64,000 nucleotides of DNA from Polytrichum commune (taxonomy: Eukaryota; Streptophyta; Polytrichopsida; Polytrichales; Polytrichaceae): the NCBI GenBank assembly GCA_950295325.1, contig OX485807.1, positions 39,402,440-39,466,439 of the forward strand, written 5' to 3'. Positions within the stretch are counted from its first letter, which is position 1, and each line of letters begins with the position of its first letter. Positions 35,286 through 47,632 of the stretch are shown in pieces. A program made the position numbers and the translations under genes. Under the pieces are notes generated by a model. It had not been told where the DNA came from, did no database searches, and was given only the letters and a program-made list of their open reading frames with translations.

Positions 35286-35345
35286 GAAGTATATACAACG
35301 ACGCTACCGTGTGAGCGGTGGGACGTGAGCGGTGAGCGGTGAGCA
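35286..35345 (+). repeat. MULE target duplication and left terminal repeat
   Basis: GAAGTATATA (35286-35295) is followed by the left terminal repeat. The first 25 bp match the inverted right end at 19 positions, then both ends carry repeats of GTGAGCG. Confidence 0.8.
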
Positions 35346-36802
35346 GAAAAAAGTCAACGCTTTACAATTATAGTAATAAAATTTCCAAATATAGAAAATA
35401 TAAATAGAAAAAAATCGTGGGACCTCTTTTTTTAGTAAAAATGATGGACCTATTTCCGTGGAAATTTTGAGGGCTTTCAGGACAGAGACTTGGTTTTAGG
35501 GTACCTTTCAGAGAGACTAGTTGACATGATTTACTTAAACCAGGGAACTTTTGACTGTCCATATTATGGTGAGAGCCGGTTAATCATAGGCTATGGTCAC
35601 AACGTAAGAGAAAATTCTAAGTCAGAAAATTCAAGCATTCAAGCAAAGTAGCAAAACTCGTACCATTCAATAACATCTAAAACTACTGTTGGAAGGAGAG
35701 ACCCATAAATATTTAGAAACCTTTATAGATATTTAAAAACGAATACAATTCACATCATGTAGATAATGATAGGTCTGATATATCAGCGATATTTTCGGAA
35801 AACGTGCACTCATATTATAGTATACTCAACGCAATAATACTTAGCGACAACTTATAAATAAGGGGGGGCAGCCTAGCTCCTATAGGTATCCACGCTAAGG
35901 TCCCACAATGCTTCATGATGCCACTTTCGAGGAGGTGCTTCACTTCATTGAAACTAAGGCTCGGAGCATGGATGAAAGTGTCTTGGTATTGATCCAAGTT
36001 GCAGGTCACACGGAAGATGAAGTACAAGTGCTTGCAGTTCACCCAAGGGCGCCGCTTCCCAAGTGCTCTTGCTGACATCTCCACGAAATCCGGGCACGTG
36101 CACGACGGGAAGGTGCTGATAGTGATACGGTACTCCTCAACCTTAGCCTTTTTTCGGGACTGGAACAGAATGATGCACCCGATCCTTGGGTGAGGTATCA
36201 TTGTGACGGAGGTGATTTGACCGTCGACGTTGAGGGCTGACTCCCACTTGTTGCGTTGTTGGACGCATGGTCCGTTGTTACTGCGCCGGATCTTTTTTCC
36301 AAACCTCAGCATAGGGTATTGATCGGCTTGGGCCGGGGTAGGGAGTTCGGCCATGGATGAAGCAACATTGGAGGAGTCGCCAAAGAGTCTTCTGGTGACA
36401 CATCTTGACGCTGCTGAAGTTGGAATCCCCCTTCTTCAAGGGCCAGAACCTCCTGGAGAGTGAGGTTTGTCCCAGTGAGGACAGGCCAGACGTCCGGGAC
36501 ATCCGGACGGTGCTGCACCCACTTCCTCCTAGTGCCTTTGACACATCTCTCAATGTCGTCGTTGCAGAAGAAGAATTGTGTCAAGAATTCCTTGTTCTTC
36601 TTGTAGTCGCGCATGTAGCCGGTGTACGTAGGAGCTGGAGTACTTTTACCATGCCGAACGATCTTCTGGGTGCACTTGGTCTTTGTGCGAGCTTGCATGG
36701 CGAAGCAGGCCTTGGCAGAAGTCTTGGGCAGTCTAGAAATGTGCCACTTGGAGACATCGCAGTGGGTCTCCTGAATGTTATTGACGTGGGTGACCCGTTG
36801 TG

Positions 36803-38514
36803 TGTAGTTAGTTTTTTGGTTACAAACAAACCCAGGGAAACAATCAGGGAAGACTTAAAAGGTGATCCTTACATCATCTAGGTGTCTTAGACAAGGTTTG
36901 TTAGGTAAAACACAAGGTTATAACACTGCATTTCCATTTAGGTGTATCAATTAGTTTACGGGCAGGGGTAAAAACACCTAAAAGATCACTCCATAGCAGT
37001 GCATGCAAAGGTGACAGTCTCTCTTCTCACTCTAATTTCCCAGCCAATGGTCTGGCAGTGAGTTCATTTTAATTGGACCAAGTGCGGTGCAAAAGCATAG
37101 GGCTCGCCATCGACCATAGTCCTTTGCAAAAGTAACCCATTTTAGTCTTGCTTATCAAAGTCGAGGGCCCTTTGATATCGTCCATAAACTTTCATTTAAT
37201 TAATCCTTTTAATTGAACTTGAAAGAGTCAGTGCCGTCATCCTTTCAGGATTGTCAAAATTCATTAATTAATATCCCCTTTTTAAGTTACGCAGTCCGAC
37301 CATAGTCTTTACCAAATCTTGGCCAAAGTAACCGTAACATCTTCCTCAAATCGATAGATCAAAACCACGTGATCGTTAAAGTAATCAATTCATTAATATG
37401 TCATCTTATCCTCAATTAAGTTTAAAGCATTCAATTATTAAAATAGTAGTTTTCCAAAAGACCCATAATTCAATTAAGAGTGCAATTAATCCTGAAAACG
37501 TACCAATGTTGTAAGTATCGCGACCTTTGATGTCCTCCGCCTCCGAATTAACCTTTCACAGGCCTTAGCCTCTCCCCTTTAGCGCACCATACTACATGAA
37601 ATATTAGTGAAGAACATTTTCCTCACTTGCATTACAATGACAATGGCCTTGCTTATTTATGACGTCAAACAATTACGTGCAACAATGGATTCAACTCCCT
37701 GGAGTCCTACTCATAACCTCTAAAAATTACATGGATTCTCACAAAGCGCATTAGATTTATGGACTTCAAATTCACGTAACACCAGATCATCACATAACCG
37801 AATCAAGAATTATAAATGGCCTGATTTACTTGTTGGAAACATGAATTATTATACGTGAATTCAGTGCATATGATAGATTGGTATTTCTGTCAACAGATTC
37901 TTCTCCGCTTTCTCCAATAGGCTATCCACCCGAGTAGGTTACCATCAATATTTCCAAACCATAGCCTTATCAACCTTAGTTATCCCAAGAATGGATCGCT
38001 GTAATTATCTCGAAAATCTATCAGATTCTCGCCAACTCTACTTCTCACCGACAATAGCCTCACATCAAATAATCATAGTTAACTCTATCCTCACAAAGAA
38101 GATCAGGAGGTGCTCAATCTGGAACCGGCTGGATTTGTAAACACTAGGACTTCAACCAATTATGCCCAGAAATTCCCCCACTCATTGCAAGGAACAACTG
38201 ACAGTAAGTGGACGATTGATTTAAGTATGAGTTTCAGACAATATCACGCCATGATTTCTCAGTAAATTCTTACGTAGACTACGACCATAATCCGTCAACC
38301 CTCTCGCACCTCTCTGATGCATCACAACATAAGCCTTACATTTACATAATTAAGTAAGTCAGGACCATAGTCTTGCATTTAAGTACAACACTCTTACATG
38401 GATAGTAGGGATTATGTTTCTGCCAACCAGTCTGATCACACAATAATTCATAAATGCGCAACAATATTATAGGGTTCACAATTCAATGCAAACAAGGGCT
38501 GCCATTGTAATTAT

Positions 38515-38555
<41 letters not shown>

Positions 38556-38910
38556 CCTTAGCGTATGCGCATCCCGCGCATGTGCTTGCAAAATAAGCTT
38601 TAAGATTAGATTCACCAAAAATCCACACACAAGACAGAAAATTCAATAATAATCTCTTACAAGCTCTCGGCCTCTCGCCTACAAGACACACACATAATGA
38701 ATGGCCTCCTCCTCTTTCTCAACCTACAAAAAGTAGTTATAACCATCTTTGTCTCTTCAAACCGGGCCATAACCTTCCCATGGCCTAGTTTCACATATCA
38801 CAAGACATTAGCTATTTCACACCACAAGGTTTCATATTTTCGAGTTCAAGAAGTGACTATTCACACTTAAACTTCATTAATGCTACCAAAAATCAAAAAA
38901 TTGTACCACA
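36803..38910 (-). mobile_element. Solo 2.1-kb LTR in the MULE transposase gene
   Basis: 2,108 bp with TG…CA ends on the minus strand. It is flanked by the 5-bp direct repeat TTGTG at 36798-36802 and 38911-38915. It is the same LTR as 1802-3897 but lacks internal sequence, so it is a solo LTR left by recombination between the two LTRs of one insertion. The (AAC)14 tract lies at about 38515-38556. Confidence 0.9.
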
Positions 38911-39417
38911 TTGTGGAATCGATTTCTCGGGGGATTGTATGAGGGGCAGGTCTGATGGTGTGGCGGAATCAGTGCGTGCCTTGGTTGACCTAGTGCTCAC
39001 TCGTGGATGAGAGAAGCTGACCTTGTCGGGTCTATATGAATCCTGCTCAGAACCAGGGGGCATATCAAGTTTGCGCTTGGTGGTGCCAAAGACCTCCTCT
39101 CCTTCGAGTTGGGGTTTGCGGGTGCACCAATGCTCTGCTCCAGGCATGTGCTCGAGGGCTGCAACAATTCTCTTGGCGTCACCGGATCGTTGTGCAGCAC
39201 GAAGGCGGAGTTCTTCTTTTCCTGGGCCAGTACCAGAGCGATCACCCTTCAAGTAGGCGTAGTAGTTCGTACATTGCATGAACGCCCTCACGAAATCATC
39301 CACGGTCGCAACATACAGATCAGAGCCACGGTTTCTAGACTGCTGAAGCCATTTGTTATGGACTGTCTCGGAGAGGTTGCAAGATGGCATCTCTGCCAAC
39401 TCAGAATCTGTGAAATT

Positions 39418-39574
39418 CTGAGAGAAGTAAATAAAATGTAGTGAGTACGCTTTGCACAAAAACAGGCCAAAAGCCTAAACTGACACCCAAAAAAAAAAAA
39501 CCAAAAAAACCAAAAAAAAAACCAAAAAAAAAGTTGACACCAAAAAGCGAAATAGAAAGTGGGTGGGTACTCAC
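39418..39574 (-). other. Intron in the MULE transposase
   Basis: 157 bp with a GTGAGT donor (39574-39569) and a TTCTCTCAG acceptor (ending 39418) on the minus strand. It contains A-rich tracts at 39489-39531. It joins the DDE-containing exon to the next coding exon. Confidence 0.7.
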
Positions 39575-40326
39575 TAGTTGCATGAAACCACCCCATTGAC
39601 GGTAACGAAAGTGCCAGAATGCAAGCCATGTATCAAGGTCCTTGATTCCTTCCTCGGATGCAGCTTCAGAGGAAAGCCACCATGCCCGGATGGCAAGATA
39701 ACGGGACTCGGACTGCTCGGGAGTCTTGGCATCCTTGTACTGCTTGCATAACAACTTGTGTTGCTGTTGGAGGTCGGGTTTGATGTGGGTGGCGGTGTGG
39801 CGTTCCATAGACACTGTCCAATGCAATAGACATGTCCTCTCGCGAGACTCCATAGGAACCTTGGGATCACCACTGCCATAGATAATCCTAACTGCATTCC
39901 AATTGGCTTGTGCATTGTCCGCCATGAACCCTTTGAAGTTAACTTTAGCAATGCCATGTCTGTGCATAACTTCATTGAGCCCATGCCAAAGAAGGCTCTG
40001 CGCCGTGACATCCTCAGACTGCATATCACATACTGCAATAGTCATCACCCGGCAGTAGGCCGAGTCATAGACATGGCAAGCCATGGTTGTCCACCCCTTG
40101 ACACGTTTGACATGGTCAAACATGACCCAAGCATCCTGCAAATCACCGTGTGGTTGCATTCTCTTGACAAGGTCAACTCCAGAGCCAGGGCCCACCTCGG
40201 ACATCTTGAACACATAGACTTTCTTCAACAACTTTCCTTGGCCTGGGAATTTGTTTTCTTGCACATAAGGCCAACTGCTATGACCTCTGAGTCCGGTGAT
40301 GCTATCAAAGATCCCCCCTCGCCCAA

Positions 40327-41301
40327 TGTCGCAACCCTTGCTAGCCCCCCCTTGACCATCTTGCCAATTTTCAATTCTAGCAAAGGTTACGAGTGGCTAA
40401 CCCTTCGCATACCGCCATGCTAATGGTTAGCTCCTCTAACCCCGGACCAATAGTTCATAGGAGGGAACCAACCCTCCTACTTTGCTTTCGGGACTCACCC
40501 CTTAATCGGTAACCCATTTCCCCAATGTGGACTTCCATCCCTGGAAGTCCAATCCTATGTTGATCATCGCGTTGCCGGAGCAACACTACAACAACCCGAA
40601 CCATACTAGGCAACTATGGCCTCACATTGGGCCAATGCCCATGGAGGCCGTGCCGTTCGGCCTCGGGTGGGTGAGGCCACACCACCTCACCCATATAAGC
40701 CTCTAGGACTTCACGCGGGGCCCCTACCCCACCGTCAACCAACCTCTTGTCTCTCTACCAAGAGTTGGGGCCAAGTGGACATTTTCCTTTAGCTGCTGGG
40801 CCTAGAACCCCCCAGCAGCTTCATACCATCATAACTTCCTTGTATGATGTCTGATCATAACAACAAACCACTCCATCTTCATCTACGTTTCACGTAGATG
40901 CCGATGGACTCCTCACTTGCCCCATTTGGGCAAGTTATGAGGACGTTATGCCTGTTTGAACCTTGGCAGTCCCGGGAGTCACTCCCAGGCACTGCTGCAC
41001 CAGGGCGCTGTCCCGGGACAGCGCCCCACTCAAATGGCCATAACTCCTAGCTCACACCTCCGATTGAGGTGTTCTTGAGCATTCTAGAATCACCACGCCA
41101 TGAGCTACGCATAGCTCATGGCCTTACCCTTGTGCCTCCTAGTCTTTGTGGGTGGGAGGCGTTCCCAACGCCCGGGGCCCTCACCCACACTAGGATCACT
41201 TGGGCCCTCTCACCAACGGCGCCACAAGTCCCGGGTGTCACTCCGGGGTCCCCCTTGTGCCCATGGTGTTTCGGGCACTCCTCATGGAGAGGTGCGCGAC
41301 A
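40327..41301 (+). mobile_element. Solo LTR, TGTCGC family, copy A (975 bp)
   Basis: Starts TGTCGCAACCCTTGC and ends GGTGCGCGACA. It is flanked by the 5-bp direct repeat CCCAA (40322-40326 and 41302-41306). TG…CA ends with a 5-bp duplication fit an LTR retrotransposon solo LTR. A possible TATA box (CCATATAAGCC) lies near 40692. It encodes nothing recognisable. It interrupts the transposase N-terminal exon, which reads through into it to a stop at 41116. Confidence 0.82.
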
Positions 41302-42663
41302 CCCAATGCGCTTGAAGGAAGTGACAGTGTTTCGAATACTCGGGGTGCTGAGGTGTTGGTACCTGTCCATGACAAACTTCATGGACTCCAGGTCCATAAC
41401 TTTATTGGGATCAGATCCCGTGCGTAGAAGATACTTGGCCAGGAACTCTTTACTTGCAGCCAATGCAGTGGCAGAGTTGGTGGCGGTGGGAGTCCTCTCA
41501 ACCTCTCTACCAATGAGATCATGAATTTTGACCTTAGACTCTCTACAGACACCTTGCGAAATGGGGTGATGGTGATGATCCATATGGATGCATGCACAGG
41601 TCATGTCACCTCTGCCAAAAACATAGTACATCTTAGCTTGGCAAGTATCAAGACAATAGGGTGGTGTCTTACAGACCTTACAAACGAGAGATGACCCAGA
41701 TGGGGGATCAGCTCCTACGGAGTAGGGTGAGGCGGTACAGCCTTCCCATTCGGTGTCGTTGACGTCAGTGGCTCGATTGGGGCGGTTGAGATAATCACAT
41801 CCCTTGTTATCACAACGGAGATGGCCAACACAACATGAGGACCGGAAGGTCAAGCCGAGATCATTGGTAATGTTAGACGTCTTTGTCCTACACCAAGCAT
41901 GACCGTCGAAACGCTTGTCCATTCCGAACATGAGTCTAGCATGGGAATGGGGAGCATCAGCTCCCAGAGGAGGGAACTCAAAGATGACGTCGCCGTCAAA
42001 AACAGATGGGAGGAAGTCAACCTTCTCATGCCTAACAGATTCATAATCAATACTCTTGAGGATGTTCTTGGACCTTGGTCGGGTTGCAAGCAACTTCAAT
42101 TGCTGGACAACACTGGGACGATCTATGGAGACACCTGGGTGAACTGGGGGTCTGGAAGTAGGTGGTTGACTCACAGTAGGCGAGTGTGGAATCCTGAGAG
42201 GATTGATGAAGGGTTGATCCTCCGATGGAGGTGGGGTAAGTGAGGCAAAGTCAGAGGCAGGTGGCACATCATCATCAGAGTCATCACTGAGCAAGGTAAC
42301 CTCTTGGATGCCGGGCTCCTTTTTGACCGTCGCCAGAAGAGGAGCCTGCGTGGTGGAGGTGAGGGACACGCCTGGTGTTAGCAACACAGTAGTGGTGGCC
42401 ATCTCCGACTCGGTGACGCCTATGGCCTTGTACTTTGCAGGGAGCAAGAACCAAACCCTACCATCGTCAATGCGAAAGGACATCTGAAGGACAGTGTGAC
42501 TCAAGTCACCGTTGTCATCAAAGACCTCTTCCTCGACATGAATTGAGTCTGGGTGGAATCTAAACCTCAGACTAAGGAACGACTCCGCGACTTTGGCTAG
42601 ACCATCATCTCCAAGAGGGATCATAAGGGGGATGGAATGGTGCAGTGCTCGGATGGTGGCCAT

Positions 42664-44080
42664 TGTAGAAGGAATGTAAATGCGAGTACACAGAAGGGAG
42701 TGGCCAAATGGGCAATGGACTTAAGGATTAGCACAAAGTGGGGCGGTGTATATAGTGTTGTGATTAGAAGGCCATGGCAAGATGGGATCTGTGAATGACG
42801 GCGGGGACTTGGATTAGTAGGGGAATAATAAGCCGATTCATTATAGCAATGTGAATAAGAATTGAAAATGCACTACAGCATTTACTTAAGTTAGTCATCA
42901 TCATATGCCAATCCAAACCAGATATATCAAAACCAAACAATGAGGTTGGATGCCGACTCGCGAACTTATTAATACACCAGACCACGTGAACCATTTAGTG
43001 GATGTAAGGGACACCCTAAAGGAAAGTGTTTCTTTATTAGTGGGCAAGGGTAGAGCATTCACGGAGAAACAAGAATAGGTTAGTTTAGTTGGAAGAGGAT
43101 AGTCAATTTATGGCTATACAGATTATTTATTTCATTTAGTTTAGTTTGAAATATGTATTGTCATGTGTACTATCATTCATTATTTTTATAAAGCATGATG
43201 CTCCTTAAATTTAGATCTTACCTGGATGATTTCAATACATGTTATTAAACATCGGTGTTCATTCTATAAGTGTTCCTTTTTATGATTCCGTATATGTTTA
43301 TAGCAACTAGACTGTAATCACCATACATCGAGATTATGTGAAGGAGGTTATGGGATGGAATATAAGTGTAGATGTAACCCAGGCGAGACACATACATTGA
43401 TAGGGAGATGTTCACAAAGGAGGGTAGTGTAGAATTTGTGAAGTCGGGTCAGTTACATGACAGGGTCTTAGCCGCTAGAGTTAGTGAAACCAAAGGCGAA
43501 GAGGAGGAGGAAGGCACTTTTCTCAAACAGGAAGCAAATAAGGGCATCTAGGATGAGACAGCCAAAACAACCATATGATAACTTAAACAACACAGTGAAG
43601 GCATTGGAATTCTCCCCAGACCGCACACGGTCAAGGTCTCGTACACGGAGAAGCCAGACTCAGAGTGGTGAAGACATTGCTAGGAAGGGAGTTGGAGTGG
43701 GTACGACCAGACAAGTGGAGTTCCCAAAATCACATGATCTATCGAGAATTTGCGAGACCTAGGTATGAACCTCAAGTCGATGAAAACATATATGCACTAG
43801 AAATTAGGGGTAGTCATCGTGAGCTAGCGAAGGCAGCAAGTGCGGGCCTGTCGAAGCACTGACCATCCAAAGGGTGGTCACAATGACACCGTCGGAAGGG
43901 GAAGGGAACAAGATTGCCGCAACATTAACCTACCATCGTTCTTCGCATTACAACAAATCTTAGAACTAGGGTTTTCCTCCGCATACGAGGATTTCACTCA
44001 GCGGTCAGGGTTGCAGCCACGAGTTGGAGAGGGGGAGAGACTCGAGGGAAGGGCAGTGGTAGCCCAGTGGAGAGGTCTGA
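42664..44080. other. MULE inter-gene region, left part
   Basis: 1.4 kb upstream of the transposase ATG. It holds no recognised gene; a basic 92-codon ORF at 43484-43762 (GTG start) is the only one of note and could be an untranslated or mis-split first exon of the cargo gene. A transposase promoter should lie here but I cannot point to it. Confidence 0.4.
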
Positions 44081-46053
44081 GGTGAGGTCTAAAAGATTCA
44101 TTTTGTGGTAATCTGATATGGGGGTCGTCCTGTGAGAGTTTTCAAGTGCGGTATAAGAGGTAATTTTTGAGCCTATTTTGGGGTCCTCCTTACAGAGGTC
44201 CGAAGTGAGTGCCCTGGGGCTCTGTCGGATCCGACAGCCCAAGGGTAGCCACCTTGGGGACCTCTCAAGTTTTTTTTTTGCTTTAATTTGGGTTGAGGTG
44301 AGGGCTGACGTGAGGGCTGGGATGGTTTTTTTTTTTAATTTTCTAGCTAATGTGCTTGTGGGAGAGGGCTTAGGGGGCCTTAGAGGTTGTCTTTTTGTTG
44401 AAATAGATTTGATTTTGATTATGGGCTCGGGCTGATGTGAGGGCTTGTATGGTTGTATTTTGTGAGATTTCTAGTTAGGGTTCAAATGAAAGAGCTGTGA
44501 AGGGGGGCTTGAGAGGTTAGTTCTGGTTGAAGAAGATTTGATTTTAATTATGGGTGAGGGCTGATGTGAGGGCTTGTATGGTTGTATTATGTGAAATTTT
44601 TGGTTAGGGTGCAAATGAGAGAGCTGTGAAGGGGGGTTGAGAGGTTAGTTCTGGTTGAAGAAGATTTGATTTTGCTTATGGGTGAGGGTTGATGTGAGGG
44701 CTTGTATGGTTTTTTTTCTGGAATTTCTGGTTAGTTGCTAATGAGAGAGCTTTGAAGGGGGGCTTGAGAGGTTAGATCTGGTTGAAATAGATTTGATTGT
44801 GCTTATGGGCTCGGGCTGATGTAAAGTCTTGTATGGTTGTATTCTGTGAGATTTCTAGTTAGGGTTCAAATGAGAGAGCTTTGAAGGGGGGCTTAGAGGC
44901 TTCGAATTTGTTGAAATTGATTTGATTTTGGTTATGGATGAGGGCTTGTATGGTCTAATTTTTGAATTTTTGGTTAAGGTGCTAGTGGGAGAGCTCCAAA
45001 GGGAGGGCCCTGGGCCTCTGCCAGATCCGACAGCCCCAGGGTAGCCACCTTGGGGACCTCTCAAGATATTGTTTTTGCTTCAATTTGGGCTGAGGTGAGG
45101 GCTGAGGTGAGGGCTGGGATGTTTTCTTTTTCAAATTTTCTAGCTAAGGTGCTTGTGGGGAAGGGGTTAGCGGGGGTTAGATGTATTCATTTTATTGAAA
45201 TCGATTTAATTTTGCATATGGGCTCGGGCTGATGTGAGGGCTTGTATGGTTGTATATTGTGAAATTTCTGGTTAGGGGGTTAATGAGAGAGGTTTGAAGG
45301 GGGGCTTAGAGGCTTGTCTTTTGTTGAAATTGATTTGATTTTGGATATGGATGAGGGCTGAGGTGAGGGCTTGTATGGTTTTAATTTTTGAATTTCTGGT
45401 TAGGGGGCTAATGAGAGAGGTTTGAAAGGGGGCTTAGAGGCTTGTTTTTAGTTGAAATTGATTTGATTTTGGATATGGATGAGGGCTGAGGTGAAGGCTT
45501 GTATGGTTTTAATTTTTGAATTTCTGGTTAGGGGGCTAATGAGAGAGGTTTGAAGGGGGGCTTAGAGGCTTGTTTTTAGTTGAAATTGATTTGATTTTGG
45601 ATATGGATGAGGGCTGAGGTGAAGGCTTGTATGGTTTTAGTTTTTGAATTTCTGGTTAGGGGGCTAATGAGAGAAGTTTGAAAGGGGGTTTAGAGGTTTG
45701 TCTTTTGTTAAATTTGATTTGATTTTGCTTTGCAAAAGGGCTGATGCGTGGGCTCGTATGGTTTTAATTTTTGAATTTCTGGTTAAGGTGCTAGTGGGAG
45801 AGCTCCAAAGGGAGGGCCCTAGGCCTCTGTCGGATCCGACAACCCATTGGTGGCCACCTTGGGGACCTCTCAAGATATTTTTTTTTGCTTCAATTTGGTA
45901 TGGATGAGGGCTGAGGTGAGGGCATGTATGGTTTTAATTTCTGAATTTCCTAGCTAAGGTGCTTGTGGGAGAGCTCCAAAGGGAGGGCCCTAGGCCTCTG
46001 TCGGATCCAACAGCCCATTCGTGGCCACCTTGGGGACCTCTCAATTTATTTAC

Positions 46054-46514
46054 CTCACCCATATAAGCCTCTAGGACTCTACGCGGGGCCCCTACCCCAC
46101 CGTCAACCAACCTCTTGTCTCTCCACCAAGAGTTGGGGCCAAGTAGACATTTTCCTTTAGCCGCTGGGCCTAGAAGCCCCCAGCAGCTTCAGACCATCAT
46201 AACTTCCATGTACAATGTCTGATTCCAACAACCAACCACTCTATCCTCATCTACGCTTCACGTAGATGCCGATGGACTCCTCACTTGCCCCATTCGGGCA
46301 AGTCTTGGGGAAGTTACGCCTGTTTGAACCTTGGCAGTCCCGGGAATCACTCCCAGGCACTGCTGTACCAGGGCGCTGTCCCGGGACAGCGCCCCACTCA
46401 AATGGCCATAACTCCTAGCTCACACCTCCGATTGAGGTGTTCTTGAGCTTTCTAGAATCACCACGGCATGAGCTACGCATAGCTGATGGCCTTACCCTTG
46501 TGCCTCCTAGTCTC
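46054..46514 (+). mobile_element. Internal fragment of the TGTCGC LTR
   Basis: About 460 bp match about 40686-41143 of solo LTR copy A (from CCTCACCCATATAAGCC to TTGTGCCTCCTAGTCT). Both LTR ends are missing and I saw no target duplication, so this piece arrived with repeat rearrangement rather than by direct insertion. Confidence 0.75.
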
Positions 46515-46572
46515 AGAGAGTGAGCGGCGACGTCTGTAGGCACTAGGCATTAGGCATCTTTAAAGAAAGAAA

Positions 46573-46645
46573 AAGACGAAGGAGAAGGAGAAGGAGAAGG
46601 AGAAGGAGAAGGAGAAGGTGAAGGTGAAGGTGAAGGTGAAGGTGA
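46573..46645 (+). repeat. GAAGGA/GAAGGT microsatellite
   Basis: A run of GAAGGA hexamers changes to GAAGGT hexamers and ends in GTGAGT, which could act as a splice donor. No supporting coding frame was established. Confidence 0.7.
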
Positions 46646-47438
46646 GTTTCTTCAGCTTTTTTTTTCAGCGTCCTTAGATGTGAGCACTAGGGGGTCTGTC
46701 GGATCCGACAGACCCCTAGGGGCAGATATGTGCACCTCGCTTTATGGCTAGGGAGGTCTGAATAGATCTGATGTGAGGGCCTGAATGTGTAATATGTGGT
46801 TGATACCTCTATAGGTAGAGGGGGGCAAGGTTAGATTTTTGGATTTGAAAATCCATATGTGGATGCTTGCGAGGTCTGGTGGGGGGGCCCTAATGGTCTG
46901 TCGGATCCGACAGACCCTTTGGGTGCCTCCTTCAGAACCTCAGGTGGATGCTTGCGAGGTCTGGTGGGGGGACCCTGATGGTCTATCGGATCCGACAGAT
47001 CCTTTGGGTGCCTCCTTCAGAACCTCAGGTGGATGCTTGCGAGGTCTGGTGGGGGGGCCCTAATGGCCTCTGTCGGATCCGACAGCCCATTGGAAGCCAT
47101 CTTGGGGACCTCTCAATTTATTTATTTTGTTTCAATTTGGTCTCAGGTGAGGGCTTGTATGGTTTTAATTTCTGAATTTCTGGTTAAGGTGCTTGTGGGA
47201 GAGCTCCAAAGGAAGGAACCTAGGCCGCTGTCGGATCCGACAGCCCATTGGTGGCCACCTTGGGGACCTCTCAAGATATATTTTTTTGCTTCAATTTGGT
47301 ATGGATGAGGGCTGAGGTGAGGGCTTGTATGGTTTTAATTTCTGAATTTCCTAGCTAAGGTGCTTGTGGGAGAGCTCCAAAGGGAGGGCCCTAGGCCTCT
47401 GTCGGATCCGACAGCCCATTGGAAGCCATCTTGGGGAC

Positions 47439-47632
47439 CCAGCAGCTTCAGACCATCATAACTTTCTTGTATGATGTCTGATTTGAACAACCAACCACTC
47501 CATCTTCATCTACGCTTCACGTAGATGCCGATGGACCCCTCACTTGACCCATTCAGGTAAGTATTGACGACGTTATGCCTGTTTGAACCTTGGCAGTCCC
47601 GGGAATCACTCCCAGGCACTGCTGGACCAGGG
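47439..47632 (+). mobile_element. Second internal fragment of the TGTCGC LTR
   Basis: About 195 bp match about 40815-41010 of solo LTR copy A and pass directly into a palindrome at 47635. No LTR termini. Confidence 0.65.

Larger units (their letters stand above)
35002..38910. repeat. Right copy of the 3.9-kb duplicated segment (partner 1-3897)
   Basis: Matches 1-3897 at a constant offset of 35001, rising to 35013 after an (AAC)14 tract (10 units in the partner). It holds host flank (35002-35295), the MULE left end, transposase 3' exons and the 2.1-kb LTR. In this copy the LTR is solo and the MULE gene resumes at 38911. Confidence 0.95.
35815..42663 (-). pseudogene. MULE transposase gene, split by two LTR insertions
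   Basis: Read leftward from the ATG at 42663. Part 1 (42663-41302, about 454 codons) has an acidic Ser/Asp patch (LLSDDSDDDVPP) and a Cys/His-rich region (CCVGHLRCDNKGCDY, CKVCKTPPYC, MDHHHHPISQGVC). After the 975-bp LTR, part 2 (40326-39575) carries the transposase core: FDHVKRVKGWTTMACHVYDS, IAVCDMQSED, GFMADNAQANWNAVR. An intron follows (39574-39418, GTGAGT…TCTCAG). Part 3 is 39417-38911; after the 2.1-kb LTR part 4 is 36802-35815 with the SWIM finger. At both insertion sites, deleting the LTR and one target duplication leaves the frame open, so the gene was intact when hit. A frame change near 36354-36440 is unexplained; it may be a frameshift or an unrecognised intron. Confidence 0.85.

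Noticed and set aside
36803-38910. 5' LTR of the Ty3/Gypsy element whose 3' LTR is at 1802-3897, spanning 37 kb
   Set aside because: Its inner side is followed by TTGTG and MULE coding sequence, not by a primer-binding site; with TTGTG on both sides it is a solo LTR.
43484-43762. Basic 92-aa protein or first exon of the cargo gene
   Set aside because: GTG start, low-complexity Arg/Lys/Gln content, and no splice donor that I could connect to 48612; kept only as a remark.
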